From Bin127 sp965221625 (GTDB lineage Bacteria > Chloroflexota > Dehalococcoidia > Lucifugimonadales > Lucifugimonadaceae), in the NCBI GenBank assembly GCA_965221625.1, contig OZ244903.1:1426001-1490000 (forward strand): 64,000 nt of DNA, read 5' to 3'. Positions 46,468-54,977 of this stretch are shown piece after piece. Positions within the stretch are counted from its first letter, which is position 1. Every line of letters starts with the position of its first letter. A program made the translations under genes and the position numbers. Below the pieces are notes generated by a model. It was not told the DNA's origin. It saw nothing but the letters and a program-made list of their open reading frames with translations, and searched no databases.

Positions 46468-46555
46468 GGTGTTTCGGAAGCTTACGGTTACGACCTAGCG
46501 CCCAGTGTCGAATTCAGGTTGAAGAGACGGCAGAATCATTCCAAACCGGATGCCG

Positions 46556-47437
46556 TTAGAACAATTGTCGTTGGAAGATTGTGGACGGTACCGCGTGGTA
46601 CCGGTTGTAGCGATCCTTGTCGATGTACATCGTCGGGATGTTTGGGTCCATCGGCATGAAAAGAGACGTCCGCTCAAAGTTGAGCATGTCGAGGAGTGCA
46701 AGTTTGCGGGCGTAGAGGTCTCGCTGATTCATGCTGAACGCGAATTGCACCTCGGGAGCGATGTGATAGCGGGTTGGCATCACCAGGGGCGAGACAGCTA
46801 CACTCTCGGAACCCAATTGGATGATGATGGTTGAGTTCGCTGGTGTTACACCACCTGTTTTTACCATGCGGACGCCGGGTGCTATCTCGAACTCGTCGTC
46901 GTTGACGAGAATGATGTCTGCGCCGTTTCGCTCAATCTTGCGCAATTCTTCGCGCACGCCGCGGTAACGCGTCTGGAAGTAGGGATCGTGACTGAACGCT
47001 GCTGCCCATTCGTCTTCATGGATGACGAACGTTGCGTTGGGGCAGATCGGCAGATCGTCACCTCGCACGGTGCGTTGCGTCAAGTTACCGTCATACAGGT
47101 AGTGCAGAGAAGAGCAGACGACGTAGTTGACTGCTTTGGCGCGATTTTTGAGGTTTGACGCGAGTCGGTTGGCTCTAGTGCCGTGCGATTCGGTCGTGAA
47201 CATTGGGTCTCGCATCACGCTCATCCCGGTGCCGACCAGAAACATTTGGTCATTGCCGTCGGAATTGGGCAGCGTCGCCAAGAGGACGTTGTTGGACAAC
47301 GTTACTCGTTGCTTGCGGTCAGTAGGAGATTTGTTCTCGAAGGTGAATTGATCCCGATGCGACTTTTCGACGTTGAAGGTGGTTGCGGCGTCGACCTTGA
47401 TAGTGCTGGTGTCGATGTATTCAACTGTCGTGTTCAT
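46556..47437 (-). CDS. metallo-beta-lactamase-fold protein lacking metal ligands (pseudoenzyme)
   Basis: 293 residues. The order of elements follows MBL-fold hydrolases of the AHL-lactonase/glyoxalase II-like kind: a G-T-G-M strand end, the metal loop, P-N-A-T-F-V-I-H-E-D-E-W-A-A-A, then G-V-R-M-V-K-T-G-G-V-T-P, then a late strand. The canonical T-H-x-H-x-D-H reads S-S-L-H-Y-L-Y (109-115), so only His112 is kept. The later T-P-G-H-T-P-G reads T-G-G-V-T-P-A, and the catalytic Asp position reads Pro217. Such a protein should not bind the usual metal pair. The frame is intact for 293 codons, so it is probably a kept, non-hydrolytic protein, perhaps a binding or structural one. It is 121 bases downstream of a 63-residue gene on the same strand. 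Confidence 0.62.
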   Translation of the reverse strand: MNTTVEYIDTSTIKVDAATTFNVEKSHRDQFTFENKSPTDRKQRVTLSNNVLLATLPNSDGNDQMFLVGTGMSVMRDPMFTTESHGTRANRLASNLKNRAKAVNYVVCSSLHYLYDGNLTQRTVRGDDLPICPNATFVIHEDEWAAAFSHDPYFQTRYRGVREELRKIERNGADIILVNDDEFEIAPGVRMVKTGGVTPANSTIIIQLGSESVAVSPLVMPTRYHIAPEVQFAFSMNQRDLYARKLALLDMLNFERTSLFMPMDPNIPTMYIDKDRYNRYHAVPSTIFQRQLF

Positions 47438-47558
47438 AGCGGGTTACAACTCTCGTGCTTCGGCATGTTCGTCGGCGCGTCGATTCAAATGGAAGGTCGG
47501 GTGAGGATCCGATTTCGGCGGTTCGTGCCGAAAAGGGAAACGGGCGGAGAAGATAACG

Positions 47559-47750
47559 TTAAGCGATGAGCCCGAAGTTGAGCGTACGCTCTTCGAGATC
47601 GTTTCGCTTTTCGATTCGTGCACGAATCGATCCGTCAGCGGCAGTTGGCATTGAGATAACCAACATGTTGTGAGCGAACTTGATCGTGTGCTCAGAGGTT
47701 GACTCGCCGGATTGGCGCGCTTGATGCAGTTCTCTAGCGTCGCGTAGCAT
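47559..47750 (-). CDS. 63-residue protein upstream of the degenerate MBL gene
   Basis: AGGAGG lies five bases before the ATG at 47750, one of the best ribosome sites in the window. The protein starts with a charged helix (MLRDARELHQARQSGE) followed by TIKFAHNMLVISMPTAADGS and a charged, amphipathic end. The middle part resembles residues 43-62 of the neighbouring MBL-like protein (VTLSNNVLLATLPNSDGN): both show N-x-L-(V/L)-x-x-(M/L)-P-x-x-D-G. No known family. An in-frame ATG at 47753 and a longer 5' frame are less likely starts. It is probably the first gene of a two-gene unit. Confidence 0.65.
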   Translation of the reverse strand: MLRDARELHQARQSGESTSEHTIKFAHNMLVISMPTAADGSIRARIEKRNDLEERTLNFGLIA

Positions 47751-47839
47751 CATGGCCTCCTTGTTTTTCGACAGGGTTAGTAGGGCGTGAGCAGGAAGTT
47801 CGGCGTATCCGGAGCCCATACCCCGTCTGAATGTTAGCC

Positions 47840-47868
47840 AGTTTAGTCCTTTTCGAGAGCATTGTCAA
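47840..47868 (-). promoter_or_regulatory. candidate sigma70-type promoter of the MBL-like two-gene unit
   Basis: On the minus strand TTGACA (47868-47863) is followed after exactly 17 bases by TAAACT (47845-47840). The -35 is a perfect consensus match and the -10 has four of six bases. Predicted start of transcription is near 47833, giving a leader of about 80 bases before the ATG at 47750. This is the best promoter match noticed in the window. Confidence 0.6.
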
Positions 47869-47888
47869 ATGGTTATTGAATAAAACTC

Positions 47889-47900
47889 TAAACTAGTTTA
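47889..47900. repeat. 12-bp perfect palindrome TAAACTAGTTTA
   Basis: It lies about 20 bases upstream of the -35 box of the minus-strand promoter, where a dimeric activator or repressor could bind. It may also serve the divergent pepA gene. The half-site TAAACT is also the sequence of the -10 box, so chance in an AT-rich stretch is possible. Confidence 0.4.
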
Positions 47901-48093
47901 AAGTAAGTTTCGCGACCCATGGCGACCGAACGTCAACGCGCCTAAGTGCGGTTTTCGTCAACCAACGCAAGCAAAATCCGATTCGGCGCAGATTGGCGGG
48001 GCTGATTCGACTCCACTGAATGACAGATGCGCTCTGGCGATAGAATACGGACTCGTACTTGAAATCAAGAAGTTGGCATCATGAGGGACAGTA

Positions 48094-49617
48094 TTGCGAC
48101 TCGACATTGAGGTGGTACGGGGGAACATCTCGGAGATCACAACCGACGCAGCGATTGTCAATTTGTTCACTGGCGTCGAGAAGCCCGGCGGCGCGGCTGG
48201 TGCCATAGACGAAGCACTGGACGGTCTGATCACCGAGTTGATCGCTGACGGTGAGATTACCGGCAAGAACGGTAACAACGTCCTAATACACACGCCTGCT
48301 TCGAGTTACCCTGGTTTCGCACCAAAGCGTGTGCTGGTAGTTGGACTTGGTTCGCGAGAGGAGTTCAATCTCGACACGGTGCGCGAGGTAGCGGCATCGG
48401 CGGTCAAGTGCCTAAGTCGGATTGCAAAGTCGGCCACGACGATCGTGCACGGGGCTGGGGTTGGGGGACTGGGGACTGCAGCGGCTGCGCAGGCGGTGGC
48501 AGAAGGATCAATCCTTGGTGGCTACAGATTTGAGAAATATCTACGTTCGTCAAAAAAGGACGAAACTAAACTCGGAAAGTTGAACATCGTCGAACTCGAT
48601 GATGCGAAGATCCCGACAGTCAGAGCCGGAGTCGGTGTCGGTATCGCTAATGCCGAAGCTCAAAACCTTGCCAGGGACTTGGTGAACGAACCGCCCAACG
48701 TGCTGTCTCCTGCAGCGATGGCGACGTACGCGAAAGAAATCGCAAACACGGTAGGACTTGAATGCCGAATCCTAGAGATTGATGAATGCGTTGCCCAAGG
48801 AATGAACGCATTCGCCGGAGTCGCCCAAGGTTCGAGCCGCCCGGCGAAGTTCGTGCACCTGAGCTACAAAGGTGACGTTGCGAATCCGAGCAACAACGTC
48901 TGGTTGATTGGCAAGAGCATCACGTTTGACTCGGGTGGATTGTCGCTGAAATCGGCACTCGGGATGTTGACGATGAAAGGAGACATGGGAGGCGGTGCCG
49001 CGGTGCTCGGCGCGATGCGAGTTATCGGACAACGCATGCCGGGCATCAACGTTCACGCCGTGCTGCCAATCACCGAGAACATGCCAGGTGGCGGCGCGCA
49101 ACGTCCAGGCGACGTCGTCGAAGCGAAGAACGGCAAGTTCATCGAGATCGTCAACACCGACGCCGAAGGCAGATTGACGCTTGCCGACGCTTTAGGATTT
49201 GCGCGTGAAAATGGGGCAGCGCGGATAATCGACGTCGCCACGTTGACAGGGGCGGTGCGCGTTGCATTGGGCACCGGCAACGCTGCGGTCTTCAGCAACA
49301 ACGATGAGCTCTCGGACCGAGTGCTGTCTGCTGCCAAAGCGTGTGGCGACGGAATGTGGCGATTGCCCTTGGACGCAACCTCCAAGCGACTGAACCGGTC
49401 GAACATCGCCGACGTAAAGAACAGTGGAGGTCCGGCCGCGGGATCGATCACGGCGGCCCATTTCATTGCTGAGTTTGCCGAAGATACGCCCTGGGTGCAC
49501 ATCGACATCGCGGCTACGTCAATGGTCGCGACTCCATCTGGCGTGTTTTCGGTCGCCGGTGCGACCGGGGCACCGACCCGGACATTGATCAGACTGGTGG
49601 AGAGTTTGACTGAGTGA
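48094..49617 (+). CDS. pepA: leucyl aminopeptidase (M17 family)
   Basis: 507 residues. Removes N-terminal amino acids from peptides in the cytoplasm with two metal ions, usually as a hexamer. The signature N-T-D-A-E-G-R-L and the metal-binding/catalytic segments K-S-I-T-F-D-S-G-G-L-S-L-K and M-K-G-D-M-G-G-G-A are intact. The N-terminal domain (about 150 residues) is of macro-like fold. Start: TTG at 48094 with GAGGG seven bases upstream. It overlaps the next gene by four bases (GTGA). Confidence 0.93.
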   Translation: MRLDIEVVRGNISEITTDAAIVNLFTGVEKPGGAAGAIDEALDGLITELIADGEITGKNGNNVLIHTPASSYPGFAPKRVLVVGLGSREEFNLDTVREVAASAVKCLSRIAKSATTIVHGAGVGGLGTAAAAQAVAEGSILGGYRFEKYLRSSKKDETKLGKLNIVELDDAKIPTVRAGVGVGIANAEAQNLARDLVNEPPNVLSPAAMATYAKEIANTVGLECRILEIDECVAQGMNAFAGVAQGSSRPAKFVHLSYKGDVANPSNNVWLIGKSITFDSGGLSLKSALGMLTMKGDMGGGAAVLGAMRVIGQRMPGINVHAVLPITENMPGGGAQRPGDVVEAKNGKFIEIVNTDAEGRLTLADALGFARENGAARIIDVATLTGAVRVALGTGNAAVFSNNDELSDRVLSAAKACGDGMWRLPLDATSKRLNRSNIADVKNSGGPAAGSITAAHFIAEFAEDTPWVHIDIAATSMVATPSGVFSVAGATGAPTRTLIRLVESLTE

Positions 49618-50282
49618 CAGTTCGCCAACAGCTTCTTCGAGGAGCCAAGGTGTTCCTAACCCTTGCCACCACTTGGTTACTCACCGTCGCTTGTGGCACC
49701 GGCGCGCAAACTCAAACATTGATGGACGGCGAGTCCACGTTGAGAACTGGCGCGGTGCCGATTGTTCACGTGGCAGTCACGCCGACCACGGCAGAAAAGC
49801 CTGAAGGTTGGTGGGATCCAATCGGCGAACCGCAACTAGCGACAATCGAAGTGGCGATGCTCGGCATCGAGCTGTGGAGCAACTGCGTCCAATTCTTTGA
49901 TGAACCATCCGATGAACGCGAAGCGCAGGTTCGCGCCAATATCGACGCGATGGTCGCCTCTGAAACTGCCCGCGACTTGGGGCTGATCGAAGGTGCCGAC
50001 TTGGTTGCGGTCTGTGATGATGCCACCCGGACTTCAGACCTGCCCCTCGAAATCACCGATGGGGTCCGCGCGGCGATTTTCACCGATACTTTGGTCGATC
50101 TCGTAGGATCGTGTCTCGATTTCTACGACGAACCCGAGACTTGGTTGGAATATCGTATTTCGACGTTGTTCTTGGAAACGTTCTTCTTGCTGGAGACTGA
50201 TGGGCCTAGGTGGCCTCGGCGCAACCCGTGGGGTGTGCGGGAGTGGTGCGACAACATCGTTGACGACATCTTGGCTGGTTGA
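49614..50282 (+). CDS. putative lipoprotein with internal repeat
   Basis: 222 residues. N-terminal signal with lipobox L-T-V-A-C (Cys27). The mature part contains two copies of a motif C-(V/L)-x-F-(F/Y)-D-E-P: NCVQFFDEPSDE and SCLDFYDEPETW. Each is followed by a helical, acidic stretch, which suggests a duplicated all-alpha unit with one Cys each. Further Cys occur in VCDD and EWCDN. No known family. GTG start overlaps the pepA stop (GTGA), so it may be co-translated with the peptidase. Confidence 0.65.
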   Translation: MTVRQQLLRGAKVFLTLATTWLLTVACGTGAQTQTLMDGESTLRTGAVPIVHVAVTPTTAEKPEGWWDPIGEPQLATIEVAMLGIELWSNCVQFFDEPSDEREAQVRANIDAMVASETARDLGLIEGADLVAVCDDATRTSDLPLEITDGVRAAIFTDTLVDLVGSCLDFYDEPETWLEYRISTLFLETFFLLETDGPRWPRRNPWGVREWCDNIVDDILAG

Positions 50283-50321
50283 CAACCGACCCTGTAATTC
50301 GGCAAGCGGTGCGGCAGGCCG

Positions 50322-51080
50322 TCAAAATGGGATTATCTCGGTATCGAGGAAGATCTCGGTTAGCACGACGGCTCCGATAGCGATGCTGAGTGCACCGGCA
50401 CCTAAGGTGATTCCCGAATTCAGTGAATGCCTTTGTTGAGATGCTGCGAATGGCACTGCGAGTAAGAGTGTTAGGGCCGACATCGACAGCATGGTGCCGA
50501 CGCTGAACAGCACAAGATAGAGGACGCCGACGAACGCAGAGTCGATCTCGGGCATGAGTGCAATGAGCAATGCCGCACTTCCAGCGAGTCCGTGCACGAT
50601 CCCTATCCCGAACGACTTCAGCCGCAAGAAGGCACTTCGCTGACCGGAACCGGCATCGGCACCTTCCTCTGCGGTTGGTTCGTGTGATTCGCTGGCTTGG
50701 TGCGAACCGTGAACGTGGATATGGTGACCGTCACCGTGGTCGTGATGGTGCACGTGTACGTTGCGTCGCCATAGGTTCCAGATGACCCCCGCGCCGAGGT
50801 ACAGGAGCATGACGCCGACGCCAATCTCGAAGTAAGTGGCAACCGATTCGTAACGGTCAAGCACAGATTCTCTGAACAGCAGCGTTGCGGTTCCGATAAC
50901 GAAAAGCGGGATCGAGTGACCTGCGCCCCAGTACAAGCCGATCCAAAGGCTTCGCCAGATGTTGCGTTCTCGGGAAACGAACGTGGTAACGGCGACGACG
51001 TGGTCGGCATCGGTGGCATGCTTCAGTCCGAGCAAGAAACCGAAGATTAGCACCGTCAGCGCGCCGGTTTGTGGATCCAT
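50322..51080 (-). CDS. nickel/cobalt transporter (NiCoT/UreH-like)
   Basis: 252 residues, about six to seven membrane helices. The NiCoT signature H-x4-D-H is present in helix 1-2: G-L-K-H-A-T-D-A-D-H-V-V-A-V (His21, Asp26, His27). A His-rich cytoplasmic loop (about residues 108-130, with nine or more His) is a likely metal sensor or store. It would import Ni2+ or Co2+. No hydrogenase, urease or cobalamin gene is in the window to tell which metal. Two tRNA genes lie directly upstream on the same strand. Confidence 0.85.
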   Translation of the reverse strand: MDPQTGALTVLIFGFLLGLKHATDADHVVAVTTFVSRERNIWRSLWIGLYWGAGHSIPLFVIGTATLLFRESVLDRYESVATYFEIGVGVMLLYLGAGVIWNLWRRNVHVHHHDHGDGHHIHVHGSHQASESHEPTAEEGADAGSGQRSAFLRLKSFGIGIVHGLAGSAALLIALMPEIDSAFVGVLYLVLFSVGTMLSMSALTLLLAVPFAASQQRHSLNSGITLGAGALSIAIGAVVLTEIFLDTEIIPF

Positions 51081-51105
51081 ATTCGCGGGAGATATTGATT
51101 GATGG

Positions 51106-51178
51106 CACGCCCGGAGGGATTCGAACCCCCGACCCTCTGGTTCGAAGCCAGATGCTCTGTCCCCTGAGCTACGGGCGC
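51106..51178 (-). tRNA. tRNA-Arg(TCG)
   Basis: 73 bases, all four arms visible. Acceptor GCGCCCG pairs with CGGGCGT (one G-U), the D arm is GCTC-AGGGGACA-GAGC, the anticodon stem TCTGG/CCAGA holds the loop CTTCGAA with anticodon TCG, and the T loop is GGGTTCGAATCCC. It reads CGA and possibly other CGN codons. Encoded CCA is absent. Confidence 0.93.
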
Positions 51179-51225
51179 GAGATTATTGCCGAGTTATTGA
51201 GTGTACGTTGCTTTGCGACATATGG

Positions 51226-51299
51226 GGTGGACGGAGGGACTCGAACCCTCGATCTTCAGGGCCACAACCTGACGTGTTAACCACTACACTACGCCCACC
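51226..51299 (-). tRNA. tRNA-His(GTG)
   Basis: 74 bases including the extra 5' G (-1) that marks tRNA-His, opposite C73. Acceptor GTGGGCG/CGTCCAC, anticodon stem TCAGG/CCTGA with loop TTGTGGC (anticodon GTG), T loop TTCGAGT. Same strand as tRNA-Arg, 47 bases upstream of it, so both may come from one precursor. Encoded CCA is absent. Confidence 0.93.
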
Positions 51300-51471
51300 A
51301 AGCAACTAAGACGTCGCGCTGTTTATGGACGGACGCCCGTATGAAGATTCTAACCCAATGAATTGCTTCCTAATCCCGGTAAGACAGTGCTTTGGCGATC
51401 CTGTTGAGCGTCTTCGACTCCCGACTTGCTAAAATCCACGCATCAATCATCCAGCGAAGAGGATAGGTTCA

Positions 51472-52620
51472 ATGAAGATCGTCGACGTAAAACCATTGGT
51501 GTTGCGTAACGACCCGCCGTATATCGGTGGCCGATATCTGCTCTGGGTAGAGGTGATTACCGACGAAGGCATATCAGGTTGGGGAGAACGTGTAACCGGC
51601 AGCGGGTCAACGGGAGATCTTCGCGACCTAGAGTCTCACATTTCGTTGCTGCAAGAGTACGGGCGTAGGTTCTTGATAGGGGAGAACCCATTCAATATTG
51701 AGGATTTGTGGCAGCGCATCTATGCGTCTCGACACGATTTCAGGCACCCAAGCTTGCACGCGACTCCCGCGTTGAGTGCGCTAGAGATGGCACTCTGGGA
51801 CATCGTCGGAAAGGCGTGCAATCAACCGATATACAACCTCCTTGGCGGTCGTTGTTGGGACAAGCTTCGGGCGTACGCTTACATGCCCCAACCTGACGGC
51901 GGTTTCATGGCCAATCCGGAAGCCGCTGGCCCGATCGCCGAGAAGCTGCTACGGGACGGCAACACGGCATGCAAGATCGACCCGTTTATGCCTCTCTATC
52001 CGATACCACGTGACATCGGATTGAAGGAGATTGAGCAAGCCGGGAAGATATGGCAATCGATACGAGACGCTGTCGGAAACGACCTTGAGGTCGGCATAGG
52101 CACGCACGGTCAATTGACGACATATAGCGCGATACGCGTCGCCGACTACTTCGAGCAGTGGCATCCATTTTGGTTCGAGGAACCGGTGCCACCAGAAAAC
52201 ATTGATGAGATGGCGAGAGTTGCCGCCCACACCTCGATTCCGATTGCGACTGGTGAACGGCTAGTCACGAAGTACGAGTTTTCGCAACTCCTAGAAAAGC
52301 AGGCGGCGCAGATAGTCCAGTTGGACGTCGGGCAGTGTGGCGGGATCTTGGAGTCGAAGAAGATTGCAGGGATAGCTGAGGCGCACTACGCGGTGATTGC
52401 GCCGCACATGTATTGCGGACCAATAGCCGCCGCCGCTGCAGTCCAACTCGACACCTGTTCGCCGAACTTCATGATCGCCGAAGCCAACCAAGGACCACTG
52501 CATCAGCGGATATTCGAAGATCCGTTGGTGTTTGAGGACGGATTCATCATCCCACCGACGGGGCCGGGTTTGGGTGTTGTGCCGCTTGAGGAAGTGATTG
52601 CCGCCCAACGAGTCGAATGA
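51472..52620 (+). CDS. enolase-superfamily enzyme (mandelate racemase/muconate lactonizing group)
   Basis: 382 residues with the N-terminal capping domain and a barrel domain. Lys168 (C-K-I-D), Glu237 (F-E-E-P), Glu262 (A-T-G-E-R) and His312 (A-P-H-M-Y) fit the barrel acid/base and metal residues. At the first metal position, where Asp is usual before a His, the protein has G-T-H-G-Q (Gly210, His212). The His as base resembles D-galactonate dehydratase, but the missing Asp sets it apart. The likely reaction is dehydration or epimerisation of a sugar acid. ATG start, preceded by a weak AGGATAGG. Confidence 0.82.
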   Translation: MKIVDVKPLVLRNDPPYIGGRYLLWVEVITDEGISGWGERVTGSGSTGDLRDLESHISLLQEYGRRFLIGENPFNIEDLWQRIYASRHDFRHPSLHATPALSALEMALWDIVGKACNQPIYNLLGGRCWDKLRAYAYMPQPDGGFMANPEAAGPIAEKLLRDGNTACKIDPFMPLYPIPRDIGLKEIEQAGKIWQSIRDAVGNDLEVGIGTHGQLTTYSAIRVADYFEQWHPFWFEEPVPPENIDEMARVAAHTSIPIATGERLVTKYEFSQLLEKQAAQIVQLDVGQCGGILESKKIAGIAEAHYAVIAPHMYCGPIAAAAAVQLDTCSPNFMIAEANQGPLHQRIFEDPLVFEDGFIIPPTGPGLGVVPLEEVIAAQRVE

Positions 52621-52670
52621 ACCGAGCGACAGCCACACGCTTGGCGATTTTGACTCGGAGGTCTTTCCTC

Positions 52671-52707
52671 CCTCGGCACGGACGCATTCTAGACCCGCGT
52701 GCCGAGG
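52671..52707. terminator. 10-bp stem-loop between converging genes
   Basis: CCTCGGCACG (52671-52680) and CGTGCCGAGG (52698-52707) are perfect reverse complements around a 17-base loop. It sits between the converging ends of the enolase-superfamily gene (52620) and the RraA-like gene (52732), where a two-way terminator is expected. No T-run follows on either strand, so it may act with Rho or as an RNA 3' end stabiliser. Confidence 0.5.
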
Positions 52708-52731
52708 CGGAATTCTGGCGTCAAGAGTTGG

Positions 52732-53463
52732 CTACTTCAGCGTTGCCAGGTACTCTTCCATGGTGGCGTCGGTAGGTGGGTAGTACTTTCCAGGTCTCAC
52801 GTTCTCGGCGAGAATCTTGCTCTTGACGTAGCTTTCGACGCCTTCGTGCTCTTCGACCCACACGACGGCTTCTTCAGCGAACCATGATGGCACGACTACG
52901 CAACCGTCGTCGTCGCCCACGATGACGTCACCGGGGCGCACCAATGCTCCGCCGCACTGAATGTCGCAGTTTTCATACGCAGGGTCGGCCCATGGACGCC
53001 CACCGTATGGCGAGCGTTCTTGCGCATAGACGGCGAATCCGTAGTCTTCGTCTTCGAGAACGCCGAGGTCGCGTATCGCGCCGTCGGTAACCAAGCCGTC
53101 GGCTTTGTTCATCTTTAACTGAAGGAGCTTGACGTCTCCGGCGACGGCGGCCCACTGCTTGCCCATCAGATCGGCGACCAGCACGTCACCGGGACCGCAT
53201 CGAGCCATTGCCCGGTACTCCGGCGAATCTTCCCCAACCTTCGTCACGACGTCTAGGTCTGCTCTAGGGGGCAGGAAACGGAGCGTACGAGCGCGTGCGG
53301 CGAGTCGTTTACCGGGCGTGAAATTGCGCACTCCTTCCATGAACGGAAGGGGAACGCCGGCGACGTTGGCGACTGCGGCCCAGGTTGTCGCTACCGGGAG
53401 TTTGCGGAAGCGGTCGAGGATGTCATCGGACACGTCGACGGGTTCGAACGAGCGATCGGGCAT
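52732..53463 (-). CDS. RraA-like/HMG aldolase-family protein
   Basis: 243 residues of the RraA-like family (ribonuclease E inhibitor fold; also 4-hydroxy-4-methyl-2-oxoglutarate aldolases and oxaloacetate decarboxylases). Recognisable are T-T-W-A-A-V-A, C-G-P-G-D-V-L-V-A-D, and K-A-D-G-L-V-T-D-G-A-I-R-D (Arg-Asp pair of the active site). The final G-D-V-I-V-G-D-D-D-G-C-V-V-V-P fits as well. The aldolase role is more likely than RNase E control, given the neighbouring sugar-acid genes. The start at 53463 is chosen because GAGAGG lies 10 bases upstream; a longer frame starts at 53502. Confidence 0.82.
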   Translation of the reverse strand: MPDRSFEPVDVSDDILDRFRKLPVATTWAAVANVAGVPLPFMEGVRNFTPGKRLAARARTLRFLPPRADLDVVTKVGEDSPEYRAMARCGPGDVLVADLMGKQWAAVAGDVKLLQLKMNKADGLVTDGAIRDLGVLEDEDYGFAVYAQERSPYGGRPWADPAYENCDIQCGGALVRPGDVIVGDDDGCVVVPSWFAEEAVVWVEEHEGVESYVKSKILAENVRPGKYYPPTDATMEEYLATLK

Positions 53464-53554
53464 GTGGTTTTGGCCTCTCAAACCTAGTGGTGATCTTGAC
53501 AATCAAGATGTTAATGCAGATGCACAGAAGCTTCGGCCGCCGCTATGCCGACGG

Positions 53555-54778
53555 TTACGTGGTATCTGGCCACTTGGGTTGGCGGGCCAGATAAAGAGTG
53601 ATCATCCCGAAGATGAAGATGGCGATGATGGTCGCGAATGCGAGGTCGAAACTGCCAGTGGTGTCGTGCACACGACCGGCGAGGACTGGACCGCCGGCGA
53701 TGGAGATAATCTGGGCGAACTGATACATGCCCATCAAACTGGCATATTCTCGAAGTCCGAACGTCTGCTGGACCACAAGCACGATGAGCGCGCCCAATCC
53801 ACCGAAACCGAGACTGAAGACGAATACGCCTAATGCGATGAGCGGTACACCGCCGAACGGCAGGATCATCAGTCCGACGCCGATGGCTTGAAGTCCGACG
53901 CTAATTACGGTCATTCTTCGAGCACTGAATCGCTCGCTGGCGCGCCCGAATGTAATCTTCGACGCGATGCCCATGGCGGCGATGAAGGTCACCGCGGACG
54001 TGGCTGCAGCCGGTGCGAAGCCGTTCTCTCCGAAGTGTTGACGCAGCTGGGTGAGCACCCCTTGATAGGTAAACGTTGCGGCGACCAATCCGATTAGCGT
54101 CAGCCAGAACGCCCAAGTTCGAATCGCTTGCTGAAGGGACATGCCGGCGCGTGCAGCAATGTCGTTTCGCGGCGGACGCGAACGATGGGTTCGTCGCATC
54201 TCAGTCTCGACCTCTCGTGGACTTTCGCGCATCAAGAGGATGACGGCCGCGGCCAGACCGGTCATCACGATGGCAAATGTAATGTATGCCCATTCCCAAC
54301 TCACGATTGCGATGATTGCAGCAGCGAGAGGTGGCATCGTAATCCCGCCGAAATTGTTGCCCGAGACGACAATGCCAGTCATCCGTCCCATCGACTGTGG
54401 GAACCACAAACCAACCATCTTGCCGGCTGGCAACACCGTCGCGCCTGGAAATCCAGCGTATACGAGTGCCGAAAGGGTGTACCAATGCCATAGTTCGGTG
54501 ATCAATGGTCGCAGAGCGAAACCAGTTGCAATCAAGACCAGGGAGACGAACATCACCGGACGAACGCCGTAACGGTCGGTTAGCATCCCGACTATCGGAG
54601 CCAGAATGCCGGAAATAAACGAGAACGTCAGCGACAGGTTCAGTTCAGTCTGATTCCATCCGTAACGATCCTGTAGCGGCGCGGCGAACTCACCGAATGA
54701 GTACTGCGTCATCCCTATCGATAATCCGGTCGAAAGGAAGACGAGAAATGCGACGACGTAGCCGCGGTAGATTCGCAT
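53555..54778 (-). CDS. major facilitator superfamily transporter
   Basis: 407 residues and about 12 membrane helices in two halves, with a central cytoplasmic loop (RRTHRSRPPRNDIAARAG). The first half has the MFS loop G-M-L-T-D-R-Y-G-V-R-P, the second S-E-R-F-S-A-R-R. The sequence (YSFGEFAAPLQDRYGW) is nearest the oxalate/formate antiporter and monocarboxylate-like groups, so an organic-acid substrate is likely. The start at 54778 has GAGAG five bases upstream; 54817 has none. It is divergent from the HpcH/HpaI gene and likely serves the same pathway. Confidence 0.85.
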   Translation of the reverse strand: MRIYRGYVVAFLVFLSTGLSIGMTQYSFGEFAAPLQDRYGWNQTELNLSLTFSFISGILAPIVGMLTDRYGVRPVMFVSLVLIATGFALRPLITELWHWYTLSALVYAGFPGATVLPAGKMVGLWFPQSMGRMTGIVVSGNNFGGITMPPLAAAIIAIVSWEWAYITFAIVMTGLAAAVILLMRESPREVETEMRRTHRSRPPRNDIAARAGMSLQQAIRTWAFWLTLIGLVAATFTYQGVLTQLRQHFGENGFAPAAATSAVTFIAAMGIASKITFGRASERFSARRMTVISVGLQAIGVGLMILPFGGVPLIALGVFVFSLGFGGLGALIVLVVQQTFGLREYASLMGMYQFAQIISIAGGPVLAGRVHDTTGSFDLAFATIIAIFIFGMITLYLARQPKWPDTT

Positions 54779-54977
54779 GACCGCTCTCACCGGTCGCGCA
54801 ACTGTAGTGAAATTCATGAGTTTGGCGACTGGGAACTGAACGCGGCTCAGAAGTAAGTGGGCAAGTTAAGGATACGCGATGCGGGTTAATCAACATTGAG
54901 ACGCGTTGAGGTCGTGTACGCGATAGATCGGGTGTAGTCTACAACTTGACGTCGATGAGCAATCGGGAGATTAGCAA

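Larger units (their letters stand above)
47751..48093. other. long intergenic region with promoter and palindrome
   Basis: 343 bases between the 63-residue gene (minus) and pepA (plus). It is clearly more AT-rich than its surroundings around 47840-47920. It holds a well-spaced minus-strand promoter and a 12-bp palindrome. No gene is supported; a short plus-strand ATG at 48081 is out of frame with pepA. Confidence 0.55.

Noticed and set aside
46586..46603. 7-bp perfect hairpin CGGTACC-GCGT-GGTACCG
   Set aside because: It is inside the 3' coding part of the MBL-like gene, near but before its stop, so codon use explains it as well as a terminator.
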